A DNA stretch of 5,145 nucleotides from Candidatus Omnitrophota bacterium (GTDB lineage Bacteria > Omnitrophota > Gorgyraeia > 2-01-FULL-45-10). Below are positions 1 to 5,145 of the stretch, piece after piece. The notes below the pieces were generated by a model. The model was not told the DNA's origin, did no database searches, and was given only the letters and a program-made list of their open reading frames with translations. Location of the stretch: positions 1-5,145 of the forward strand of contig JAPLMI010000085.1 in NCBI GenBank assembly GCA_026387115.1, given 5' to 3'. A program made the position numbers and the translations under genes. Numbering within the stretch: position 1 is the stretch's first letter; each line of letters starts with the position of its first letter.

Positions 1-822
1 GAGCCCCCACTCTTCGCCTATTACAGAGAATATGAAATCGGTATGCCGTTCCGGCAGGAAATTCAACTGATTCTGCGTGCCGGCCAGCCACCCCTTGCCG
101 AACAGGCCTCCGCTTCCCACCGCGATCTTTGATTGTATTATTGTGTAGCCCGCCCCCAGAGGATCTATGTTCGGATTTATGAAGACCAGAAGCCTCTGTT
201 TCTGATAATCACGAAGGAAGTGCCAGAAGAACGGAAGCCCCGCAAGGCCGGCGAGCGCCATCCCTCCGAGATATTTCAGTTCCGCCCCGCCGATGATCAG
301 GATCGAAAAAAATACCGGGATAAGAAGGAGCGCCGTCCCCAGATCGGGCTGCAGCAATACCAGAAGAAAAGGTACCGCCAATAGAATGCACGGCACGACA
401 AGGCTTCCGATCTCTGACATAGCGCCTTTTCTGGACCCGACATAATTCGCCAGCGCCAGCACCAGGCCGAGCTTCGTAAGCTCTGACGGCTGAAACGCGA
501 AACCGGCTATGGAAAACCACCTCTGCGCGCCGAGCCTTGTATGGCCGAGAAATAATACAAGCGCCAGAAGCGCGATGTTGATCGCATAGATAATATACGC
601 CAGGTCGATGAATCTTTGATATGAGACGAGGATCGCGATAAATAAAAGGATGATTCCTATGCCCAGCCAGTTCAGCTGCCTGAAGACAAAGCCCTCGCTG
701 AAAGATAATCCCCTCGCCATAGTCGCGCTATGAATCGTCAAAATCCCTATGACAAATATTAATAGCGCCAGCCCGATCAGCATTATATCGAAATCTCTGA
801 AACTGCTTCTCTTCAATATCAT
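1..822 (-). CDS. rodA: RodA, SEDS-family peptidoglycan glycosyltransferase (partial; C-terminus beyond the left edge)
   Basis: I translated this frame by hand. It stays open from an ATG at 822 to the window edge, giving 274 residues of a protein that is usually about 370 aa, so about 100 C-terminal residues are missing. RodA is a polytopic inner-membrane enzyme that polymerises lipid II into glycan strands together with PBP2. Hydrophobic segments are visible at about residues 15-33, 55-72, 75-93, 115-131, 137-157, 161-177 and 181-198. SEDS hallmarks in order are QPSE (111-114), QPDLGT (158-163), GSGGLFGKGW (236-245), then GTQ and FLPERHTDFIFSVIGEE (255-271). The Asp of TDF (D262) is the residue known from E. 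coli and Thermus RodA to be essential for polymerisation, and E114 is also a conserved family residue. The RodA-type FLPERHTDFIF wording and the PBP2 neighbour favour RodA over FtsW. The ATG overlaps the PBP2 stop (ATGA), and an AGG lies 6 nt upstream, so coupled translation is likely. Confidence 0.96.
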   Translation of the reverse strand, partial: MILKRSSFRDFDIMLIGLALLIFVIGILTIHSATMARGLSFSEGFVFRQLNWLGIGIILLFIAILVSYQRFIDLAYIIYAINIALLALVLFLGHTRLGAQRWFSIAGFAFQPSELTKLGLVLALANYVGSRKGAMSEIGSLVVPCILLAVPFLLVLLQPDLGTALLLIPVFFSILIIGGAELKYLGGMALAGLAGLPFFWHFLRDYQKQRLLVFINPNIDPLGAGYTIIQSKIAVGSGGLFGKGWLAGTQNQLNFLPERHTDFIFSVIGEEWGL

Positions 823-2546
823 AGATAACCTATCCGCTTAGCCTCTTCGAATATGCCGCGGGCTATTCCTGCCGGCTCCAAGCCGCCCTTCCCGCCGTGC
901 TCCAGGAAAACCACCAGGCATATCTTAGGATTGTTGTACGGCGCGAATCCCGCGAACCAGGCATGCGTGCGGCCCTGGGGATTCTGGGCGGTGCCGGTCT
1001 TTCCGGCAACATACAAGCCCTCGACTTTGGCGTGCTTACCGGTTCCTTTTTCATTATTGACAACTTCATACAATCCCTGCCGTATCTCATTCGTCGTTTC
1101 ATCTTTTATCGCTATCCGCTTTGGTTTTTCAGGCATTATCGGGGCCGTGTCGATCTGTTTAACTATATAAGGTTTAACAAGGTTTCCGCCGTTTGCCATG
1201 GCTGCCATCATCCTCATTACCTGTATCGGCGTAACCATAAGATATCCCTGTCCTATCGCGTAATTGATAGTCTCTCCTTCATACCAATTATCCTTTCTAT
1301 GGATGCGTTTCCACGTCCTGCCCGGGACCACTCCTTTAACCTCGTCCGGCAGGTCTATACCCGTAAGGCTTCCGTATCCGAACAGCTTCGCGTAGAATTC
1401 CATCGCGTCCACGCCCGCAAGCCTTCCTGTGTTATAGAAAAAGACGTTGCATGAATTCATGAGCCCGCCCTGTATATTCAGAGATCCGTGCCCCTCCTCT
1501 TTCCAGCAGTCAAATTTTCCACGGCCAAGCTTGAAACTTCCCGTGCATGTGAAACGCGTATTATGATTGATCTTACCTGTATCAAGCGCGGCCGATGCCG
1601 TTACGATTTTAAAAACGGACCCCGGCGCGTATAATCCCGATATGGCCCTGTTTGACATGGGCCGTCCTATTCTGTCATTAAGACACTTAAGCCTCTGGCC
1701 TGAGGTATTAGGCTTTACAAAAATATTCGGGTCGAAGGAAGGATGGCTTGCGATCGCTAAAACCTCGCCGCTATTCGGATTTATCGCCACTATGGCGCCG
1801 ATGTGATTACCCAGCAGTTTATCGCACATGGCCTGGATCGAAAGATCGATCGTCAGATACAGATCCTTGCCGCAGGACGGCTCTCTTACGCCCAGGAGCC
1901 TGACCTGCCGGCCGCGGCTATCGACCTCTACCTGGGTTCCGCCGTCCGCACCTCTAAGATACGCCTCATAATATTTTTCAAGGCCCGACCTGCCGATGTT
2001 ATCCTTCAGGCGGTATCCGGAATCCCTGAGATCTTCCAGTTCTTCATCGCCGATCTCGCTCAAATACCCGAAGAGATGGCTTCCCGTATTCTTATATATG
2101 TAATCGCGCCTGGATCTCGTCTGGACCGTCACGCCGTCAAGGCCGAAGCTCTCCTCCTCAAAAGCGATGGCCTTATCCTTGTCTATATCTTCCGCTATGA
2201 CAAACGGCGCATAGGGCCGAAGGCTTGACGCTTTTGCCAAAGACTCGGCGATCCGGCTTCCGGGCATCCCCAATGTATCTTTCAGAAGGCGGACGAGGCT
2301 GGTTCGCTGTCCGCGAAGCTCCTGATAGACGATGGCGACATCGAAGGAAAGCCTGCTCGTGACCAGGGGCAAGCCGTTCCTGTCGAAGATGTTGCCGCGC
2401 GGGCCGTCTATCGGAATGACCCTTATTGAATTATTCCTGGAGAGCCTGGCGTAATAGGGATATCTTATGATCTGGGTATAGAAAAGTCCGAGGCATATTA
2501 ACAGGAATAATAACGATATCGCAGCCGCTACGAGCCTGTCTCTCAT
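819..2546 (-). CDS. mrdA: Penicillin-binding protein 2 (class B, elongasome peptidoglycan transpeptidase)
   Basis: This 575-residue protein is a little shorter than E. coli PBP2 (633 aa) but complete. Residues 7-24 form an uncleaved N-terminal membrane anchor. The pedestal (dimerisation) domain starts with GPRGNIFDRNG (48-58) and contains IGRSGLEKYYEAYLRG (184-199). The transpeptidase domain carries all three active-site motifs: SVFK at 310-313 with nucleophile S310 and K313, SCN at 365-367, and KTGTA at 516-520. The segment CTG (334-336), FDCWK (345-349), GHG (352-354) resembles the PBP2 region that binds zinc in some homologues, but metal binding here is an inference. The enzyme cross-links glycan strands made by RodA during side-wall growth and is the target of mecillinam-type beta-lactams in E. 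coli. The ATG overlaps the mreD stop by ATGA. A GGA lies 9 nt upstream, so initiation probably depends partly on coupling. The PBP2 versus FtsI assignment rests on the mreBCD/rodA context and the short pedestal; there is no PASTA domain. Confidence 0.96.
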   Translation of the reverse strand: MRDRLVAAAISLLFLLICLGLFYTQIIRYPYYARLSRNNSIRVIPIDGPRGNIFDRNGLPLVTSRLSFDVAIVYQELRGQRTSLVRLLKDTLGMPGSRIAESLAKASSLRPYAPFVIAEDIDKDKAIAFEEESFGLDGVTVQTRSRRDYIYKNTGSHLFGYLSEIGDEELEDLRDSGYRLKDNIGRSGLEKYYEAYLRGADGGTQVEVDSRGRQVRLLGVREPSCGKDLYLTIDLSIQAMCDKLLGNHIGAIVAINPNSGEVLAIASHPSFDPNIFVKPNTSGQRLKCLNDRIGRPMSNRAISGLYAPGSVFKIVTASAALDTGKINHNTRFTCTGSFKLGRGKFDCWKEEGHGSLNIQGGLMNSCNVFFYNTGRLAGVDAMEFYAKLFGYGSLTGIDLPDEVKGVVPGRTWKRIHRKDNWYEGETINYAIGQGYLMVTPIQVMRMMAAMANGGNLVKPYIVKQIDTAPIMPEKPKRIAIKDETTNEIRQGLYEVVNNEKGTGKHAKVEGLYVAGKTGTAQNPQGRTHAWFAGFAPYNNPKICLVVFLEHGGKGGLEPAGIARGIFEEAKRIGYL

Positions 2547-3055
2547 AGATAATCGTCCGCCTCTTTCAGGTTGTATATATTGATGAAGATCTTATGCAGC
2601 GGTATTGAAACAAGGCCTGTGTAAAGGCCGGCGGGAATGACAGCGGATATAAAAAATTCCGGGTAGCTGATGGAGAGCGGCTTCGAAAAAAGCCAGATGA
2701 AGATATAGTGAAGCGACATGGACCATATTGTAAAAAATACGACCGCCAAAAATTCGGCTCTCGAAGAGTCTTTAAAAAAATTGTTGCTGATCAACCCTGC
2801 TATAAACCCTGTCAAACCGAGCGTTAAAGTATTCGCGAAGAAAAAGTCGAAGGCAAAGAGATCCTGAAGGAAACCCGCGATAAGGCCCGATTCCAGGCCG
2901 GCTCCCGAACCGAAAAAAAGAGCGAAGAATATGACGGATATCAGGACGAGATCCGGTTTCGCTCCGAATATTTTTATGGAATTTAAGATGCCTGCCTGCA
3001 GGACTAGCACCGCCAGTATGATCAAATAGATCTGGAACCTGTTTATCTTATACAC
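2543..3055 (-). CDS. mreD: Rod shape-determining membrane protein MreD
   Basis: This is a small 170-residue, very hydrophobic protein with about five membrane segments (near residues 9-27, 35-50, 54-70, 76-93 and 103-124, plus a last one at about 134-155). Length, topology and position between mreC and PBP2 match MreD, a poorly conserved family. Recognisable family features are KPDLVLI (33-39) at the start of the second helix and GFLQDLF (61-67), the usual G-x-x-x-D-x-x motif. MreD works with MreC to couple MreB filaments to the RodA-PBP2 synthase and affects PBP2 activation. The start is GTG at 3055-3053, inside the mreC coding sequence (13-nt overlap). No ATG is available upstream in frame before the hydrophobic part, and a good Shine-Dalgarno AGAGGA sits 6-7 nt before the GTG. 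The stop TGA overlaps the PBP2 ATG. Assignment relies on context plus motifs and is secure. Confidence 0.93.
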   Translation of the reverse strand: MYKINRFQIYLIILAVLVLQAGILNSIKIFGAKPDLVLISVIFFALFFGSGAGLESGLIAGFLQDLFAFDFFFANTLTLGLTGFIAGLISNNFFKDSSRAEFLAVVFFTIWSMSLHYIFIWLFSKPLSISYPEFFISAVIPAGLYTGLVSIPLHKIFINIYNLKEADDYL

Positions 3056-3822
3056 AGGACTTCCTCTAATTTGGAAAGGTCTTCCGCGGTTTTTACTATC
3101 GCGTATTTATACAATCTTCCCGGTTCCTTGCCTACCCTTGTCACGACACCGACCATTATATCCTTGGGAAAGACGCTGCCAAAACCCGCGGTGATGACTT
3201 TGTCGCCCGGCGCCACATCGGAGTCGAGCGCGATGTAAACGACCTTGCAGCGGCCGTCAGGCCTGCCGGCAAGAATACCGCCCTGCCTGTTCCTCTCGAT
3301 CAGAACGCCGACTTTCGAGTTGGGATCGGTGATGAGAAGCACTTTCGCTGAAGTCCTCCCGATCTCGATAAGCCTGCCGACAAGACCTTTAGTGAAAAGG
3401 ACGGGCCTATTCTCTCTCAAGCCGTTTAAACTGCCTTTGTCTATTATGATGGAATTCGACCAGTTCGTCGGGTCTCTGCCTATCACCTGGGCGGGTATCG
3501 TCGAATAGGGGACGCTCTTCCTGAAAGCAAGAAGTGTCTTCAGGCGGTCGTTCTCCGCGGAAAGCACCTTTAATTCGTCTATACGCCTGTTCAACAGATT
3601 GATGCGCTCGCGTAAAATTCTATTCTCTTCCCGCAGCGTTGCGAAAGGGATGATCGCCCGGACCGAAGAGGCTGCCGTTTTGACGGTTTTCAACACCGGG
3701 GAAATGAAATCCACGAATTTTACTCTGCTTTGATTTGCTATGCTTTTGGAATTAACGACAAGGAGGGTAGTGACTGATATTATGACAAGGGCTTTGAAGA
3801 TATCGCTTTTTTTTGCGCGCAC
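3043..3822 (-). CDS. mreC: Rod shape-determining protein MreC
   Basis: This 259-residue bitopic protein has a short basic cytoplasmic tail, one membrane helix (about 9-24), a coiled coil rich in Glu/Arg/Leu heptads (about 61-99), and the periplasmic double beta-barrel domain (about 106-255). Family signatures are AQVIGRDPTNW (111-121) followed by IDKG (127-130), GLVGR (146-150), TDPNSKVGV (165-173) and GDKVITAGFGSVFPKDIMVG (206-225). Its length is at the short end of the family (E. coli is about 367 aa), because the C-terminal low-complexity tail is absent. MreC is the periplasmic scaffold that binds PBP2 and relays activation from MreB/MreD. The start used is GTG at 3822, 2 nt after the mreB stop. 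An ATG lies 2 nt upstream in another frame (TAAATGTG) and soon terminates unless the ribosome shifts at the following A8 run. A modest GAGAG sits about 8 nt before the GTG. The C-terminus overlaps mreD by 13 nt. Confidence 0.96.
   Translation of the reverse strand: MRAKKSDIFKALVIISVTTLLVVNSKSIANQSRVKFVDFISPVLKTVKTAASSVRAIIPFATLREENRILRERINLLNRRIDELKVLSAENDRLKTLLAFRKSVPYSTIPAQVIGRDPTNWSNSIIIDKGSLNGLRENRPVLFTKGLVGRLIEIGRTSAKVLLITDPNSKVGVLIERNRQGGILAGRPDGRCKVVYIALDSDVAPGDKVITAGFGSVFPKDIMVGVVTRVGKEPGRLYKYAIVKTAEDLSKLEEVLCIR
3062..3067 (-). promoter_or_regulatory. Ribosome binding site fixing the GTG start of mreD
   Basis: AGAGGA on the minus strand ends 6 nt before the GTG at 3055-3053. It lies within the final codons of mreC. 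Its good spacing is the main reason for accepting a GTG start and a 13-nt overlap with mreC rather than a later start inside the first membrane helix. Confidence 0.7.
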
Positions 3823-3824
3823 AT

Positions 3825-4898
3825 TTATCTCTCGAGCCTCGGCGTTACCGTTACTTTCCTGAGGTATTTTATCTCGCTTAAGACTTTTCCCGTTCCGAGC
3901 GCGACAGCTGTCATCGGATCTTCCGACAGATGGGCCGGCAGCCCCGTCTCTTCCGAGATGAGCTTGTCGATACCCCTTAAGAGCGACCCCCCGCCGGCGA
4001 GCACGATGCCTTTCTCGATCAGGTCCGCCGATAATTCCGGCGGCGTTCTTTCGAGCGTTATCCTCACCGCTTCCAGTATCTGGGCGATCGGTTCTGACAT
4101 CGCTTCCCGAATCTCTTCGCTCGTCACGGTAACGGTCTTAGGAAGTCCGGCCACGAGGTCGCGGCCCCTCACTTCCATCTTGAGCTCTTCTTCTAACGGA
4201 TATACGGAACCGATCTTTATCTTTATCTCTTCCGCGGTCCGTTCACCTATCATCAGATTATAGTTCTTCTTCAAATAATTAATTATCGCCTCGTCGAGTT
4301 CGTCGCCGCCGACCCTTACCGATTTCGAGAAGACGACGCCGGCCAATGATATGACGGCCATCTCGGTCGTGCCGCCGCCTATATCTATTATCATATTGCC
4401 TGAAGGCTCCTGAATCGGAAGTCCTACTCCGATCGCCGCCGCCATCGGTTCCTCTATCATGAAGACTTCCCTCGCGCCCGCGTGAAGCGCCGAATCCTTG
4501 ACCGCCCTCTTCTCGACCTCAGTTATGCCGGAAGGTATCGCTATGACGATCCTGGGACGGACGAGCGGACGAGCGGAATTCACCTTCTTAATAAAGTAAC
4601 GCAGCATGGCTTCGGAAATTTCGAAGTCCGTTATGACGCCGTGCCTCATCGGCCTTATCGCTGTAATGTTCCCGGGCGTTCTTCCCAGCATCCGCTTGGC
4701 CTCTTCGCCCACGGCCAGAACATTTGAAGTGCCGGCTTGAATCGCGACTACGGAAGGCTCGCAGAGAACTATTCCTTGATTCTTAAGGTAGATGAGCGTT
4801 GTGGCGGTCCCGAGGTCGATGCCCATGTCGTTCGAGAATAATCCGAGGACATCGTTGTATAATTTGGCGGCTTTATTGAAGGTGCGGCGTAAGTTCAT
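3825..4898 (-). CDS. mreB: Rod shape-determining protein MreB (bacterial actin)
   Basis: At 357 residues this is about ten longer than E. coli MreB (347). MreB is a cytoplasmic actin-fold ATPase that forms antiparallel double filaments on the inner membrane and steers the RodA-PBP2 synthase. Nucleotide-site motifs are complete: phosphate-1 loop IDLGTATT (27-34), PSGITEVEKRA (122-132), the EEP segment (149-151) with the conserved catalytic-side Glu, phosphate-2 loop DIGGGTTEM (172-180), GGDELD (197-202) and adenosine loop AGGGSLLRG (301-309). Residues 1-21 before FSNDMGIDLGT form a basic, amphipathic stretch (LRRTFNKAAKLYNDVLGLF), which fits the membrane-binding N-terminal helix of diderm MreB proteins and is longer than in E. 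coli. The ATG at 4898 is supported by GGAG 5 nt upstream (4904-4907) and a promoter about 70 nt further up. It is the first gene of the operon, and mreC follows after 2 nt. DnaK-like relatives are excluded by length and motifs. Confidence 0.98.
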   Translation of the reverse strand: MNLRRTFNKAAKLYNDVLGLFSNDMGIDLGTATTLIYLKNQGIVLCEPSVVAIQAGTSNVLAVGEEAKRMLGRTPGNITAIRPMRHGVITDFEISEAMLRYFIKKVNSARPLVRPRIVIAIPSGITEVEKRAVKDSALHAGAREVFMIEEPMAAAIGVGLPIQEPSGNMIIDIGGGTTEMAVISLAGVVFSKSVRVGGDELDEAIINYLKKNYNLMIGERTAEEIKIKIGSVYPLEEELKMEVRGRDLVAGLPKTVTVTSEEIREAMSEPIAQILEAVRITLERTPPELSADLIEKGIVLAGGGSLLRGIDKLISEETGLPAHLSEDPMTAVALGTGKVLSEIKYLRKVTVTPRLER

Positions 4899-4903
4899 AT
4901 TAT

Positions 4904-4927
4904 CTCCAAGTTTTCGAAGAAAACTTG
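4904..4927 (-). promoter_or_regulatory. Leader hairpin abutting the mreB Shine-Dalgarno
   Basis: On the minus strand CAAGTTTTC (4927-4919) is the exact reverse complement of GAAAACTTG (4915-4907), leaving a 3-nt TTC loop. The last paired base is the first G of the mreB Shine-Dalgarno GGAG (4907-4904), which lies 5 nt before the ATG. A further T-G wobble (4928/4906) would cover the second G. In RNA this hairpin could limit ribosome access or act as a stacking platform beside the ribosome-binding site. The structure is seen in the sequence; the regulatory role is inferred. Confidence 0.55.
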
Positions 4928-4934
4928 ATCCTGA

Positions 4935-4957
4935 AGCCGCGACGAACAGGAGCGGCT
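4935..4957 (-). other. Small GC-rich stem in the mreB leader
   Basis: AGCCGC (4957-4952) and GCGGCT (4940-4935) form a 6-bp stem with an 11-nt loop in the mreB leader RNA, upstream of the Shine-Dalgarno hairpin. It has no T-tract and is not a terminator. The leader is too short and lacks any recognised aptamer core, so I do not call a riboswitch. Confidence 0.35.
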
Positions 4958-4976
4958 GAAGGACCTTTACCCTGCG

Positions 4977-5005
4977 ATATTAACAGAAAATAATAATATT
5001 GTCAA
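4977..5005 (-). promoter_or_regulatory. Sigma-70-type promoter for the mre-mrd operon
   Basis: Reading the minus strand, a perfect -35 TTGACA (5005-5000) is followed by exactly 17 nt and a -10 TAATAT (4982-4977). The -10 is preceded by TG one base upstream (TGTTAATAT), an extended -10 element. Transcription should begin near 4970, giving a leader of about 70 nt before mreB. Directly upstream of the -35 an A/T-rich tract (5009-5019, AAAAAATTTC on the minus strand) could act as an UP element. The match to consensus is strong, and the site is the only convincing promoter in the non-coding stretch. Activity and start point are inferred. Confidence 0.8.
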
Positions 5006-5031
5006 ATAGAAATTTTTTCGCTCCCTAGTCC

Positions 5032-5063
5032 GGCGGTTACTTTTGTGGCCGCCTTCCGCGGAC
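5032..5063. repeat. GC-rich dyad directly adjoining the 12-bp inverted repeat
   Basis: GGCGG (5032-5036) pairs with CCGCC (5049-5053) across a 12-nt loop. Outside it GTCC (5028-5031) pairs with GGAC (5060-5063), with a 6-nt bulge TTCCGC (5054-5059) on one side. The dyad ends at 5063, exactly where the A/T-rich inverted repeat begins, so the two hairpins would stack end to end. No poly-T tail is present. The pairing is seen in the sequence and any role is unknown. Confidence 0.45.
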
Positions 5064-5092
5064 GCAAATTTACATTAGGCATGTAAATTTGC
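5064..5092. repeat. Perfect 12-bp inverted repeat with 5-nt spacer
   Basis: GCAAATTTACAT (5064-5075) and ATGTAAATTTGC (5081-5092) are exact reverse complements around the spacer TAGGC. The arms are A/T-rich with GC ends. No T-run follows on either strand, so it does not look like an intrinsic terminator. It lies 59 bp upstream of the -35 box. Possible roles are an operator for a dimeric regulator, a cruciform or RNA hairpin, or part of a dispersed palindromic repeat. A near copy of half the right arm (TGTAAAATTT, 5095-5104) follows directly. Confidence 0.8.
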
Positions 5093-5145
5093 TCTGTAAA
5101 ATTTCGATGGCCGTCCAACCTGCCAGCGCTTAAAGCTGTTGTGCA

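Larger units (their letters stand above)
5006..5145. other. Non-coding block upstream of the mre promoter, palindrome-rich, no gene assigned
   Basis: Besides the two hairpins, GAAATTTT (5009-5016) and AAAATTTC (5098-5105) are reverse complements that could close an outer stem around both, giving a three-way-junction layout. Near the right edge CAG+CTT (5124-5131) faces AAGCTG (5133-5138) in a third, bulged dyad. On the minus strand one frame is open for 47 codons from the edge to a TGA at 5004-5002, but it has no recognisable motif, its stop lies in the -35 box, and it runs through the perfect palindrome. I therefore treat the block as non-coding, although the tail of a gene beyond the edge cannot be excluded. 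Confidence 0.5.

Noticed and set aside
133..520. Open frames at 133-384 (plus) and 209-520 (minus) in the left end
   Set aside because: The true reading is the RodA frame on the minus strand, which is open from 822 to the edge and carries the QPSE, QPDLGT and FLPERHTDF motifs. The other two frames are low-complexity shadows rich in Arg and Ala.
897..2228. Three long plus-strand open frames (897-1454, 1567-1806, 1803-2228) opposite PBP2
   Set aside because: They lie wholly antisense to a well-conserved PBP2 with all catalytic motifs, show no recognisable domain and lack good ribosome-binding sites. They are shadow frames caused by codon bias.
3245..4727. Plus-strand open frames at 3245-3508, 3958-4263 and 4482-4727
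   Set aside because: They are antisense to conserved parts of mreC and mreB, with no motif and no ribosome-binding site.
4899..4970. Riboswitch or attenuator in the mreB leader
   Set aside because: The leader is only about 70 nt, has two simple stems and no conserved aptamer core or terminator/antiterminator pair. Only the Shine-Dalgarno hairpin is worth noting.
5064..5092. Intrinsic transcription terminator for a gene beyond the right edge
   Set aside because: The stem is A/T-rich and no T-tract follows the stem on either strand, so it does not meet the usual terminator pattern.
1..5145. Mobile elements, CRISPR arrays, tRNA/rRNA genes or a novel defence system
   Set aside because: Coding space is fully occupied by a standard mre-mrd operon. 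No regularly spaced repeats, transposase, tRNA-like cloverleaf or defence-type domain was seen on either strand.

Overview
The window carries one tightly packed minus-strand operon for the bacterial rod-shape and lateral cell-wall machinery. In order of transcription (right to left) the genes are mreB, mreC, mreD, the class B penicillin-binding protein PBP2 (mrdA), and the first 274 codons of rodA, which runs off the left edge. This is the classical mreBCD-pbp2-rodA order. The gene set and the PBP2/RodA pairing indicate a rod-shaped, peptidoglycan-making, probably diderm bacterium. Base composition is roughly balanced, and the MreB and MreC sequences look like those of uncultured lineages such as Omnitrophota. 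That placement is only an impression from reading the proteins and has not been tested.

Layout: 1-822 is rodA (partial, 3' end missing), 819-2546 PBP2, 2543-3055 mreD, 3043-3822 mreC and 3825-4898 mreB. The genes abut or overlap: mreB/mreC are 2 nt apart, mreC/mreD overlap by 13 nt, and mreD/PBP2 and PBP2/rodA each overlap by 4 nt (ATGA). No internal terminator is visible, so one transcript with translational coupling is expected. mreC and mreD both start with GTG.

Upstream of mreB (4899-5145) is the only non-coding stretch. It holds a strong-looking sigma-70-type promoter (TTGACA, 17 bp, extended -10 TGTTAATAT) with an A/T-rich UP-like segment. Its roughly 70-nt leader ends in a 9-bp hairpin that abuts and partly includes the Shine-Dalgarno sequence. 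Beyond the promoter lies a compact palindromic block (about 5009-5105): a perfect 12-bp inverted repeat, a GC-rich dyad directly next to it, and an 8-bp outer pair that could enclose both. This block is not explained by the genes and is the most unusual part of the window.

How the genes work together: MreB filaments under the membrane organise the complex. MreC and MreD link them to the periplasmic enzymes. RodA polymerises glycan strands from lipid II and PBP2 cross-links them. All catalytic motifs that fall inside the window are intact. No RNA genes, CRISPR arrays, insertion sequences or defence genes were found.
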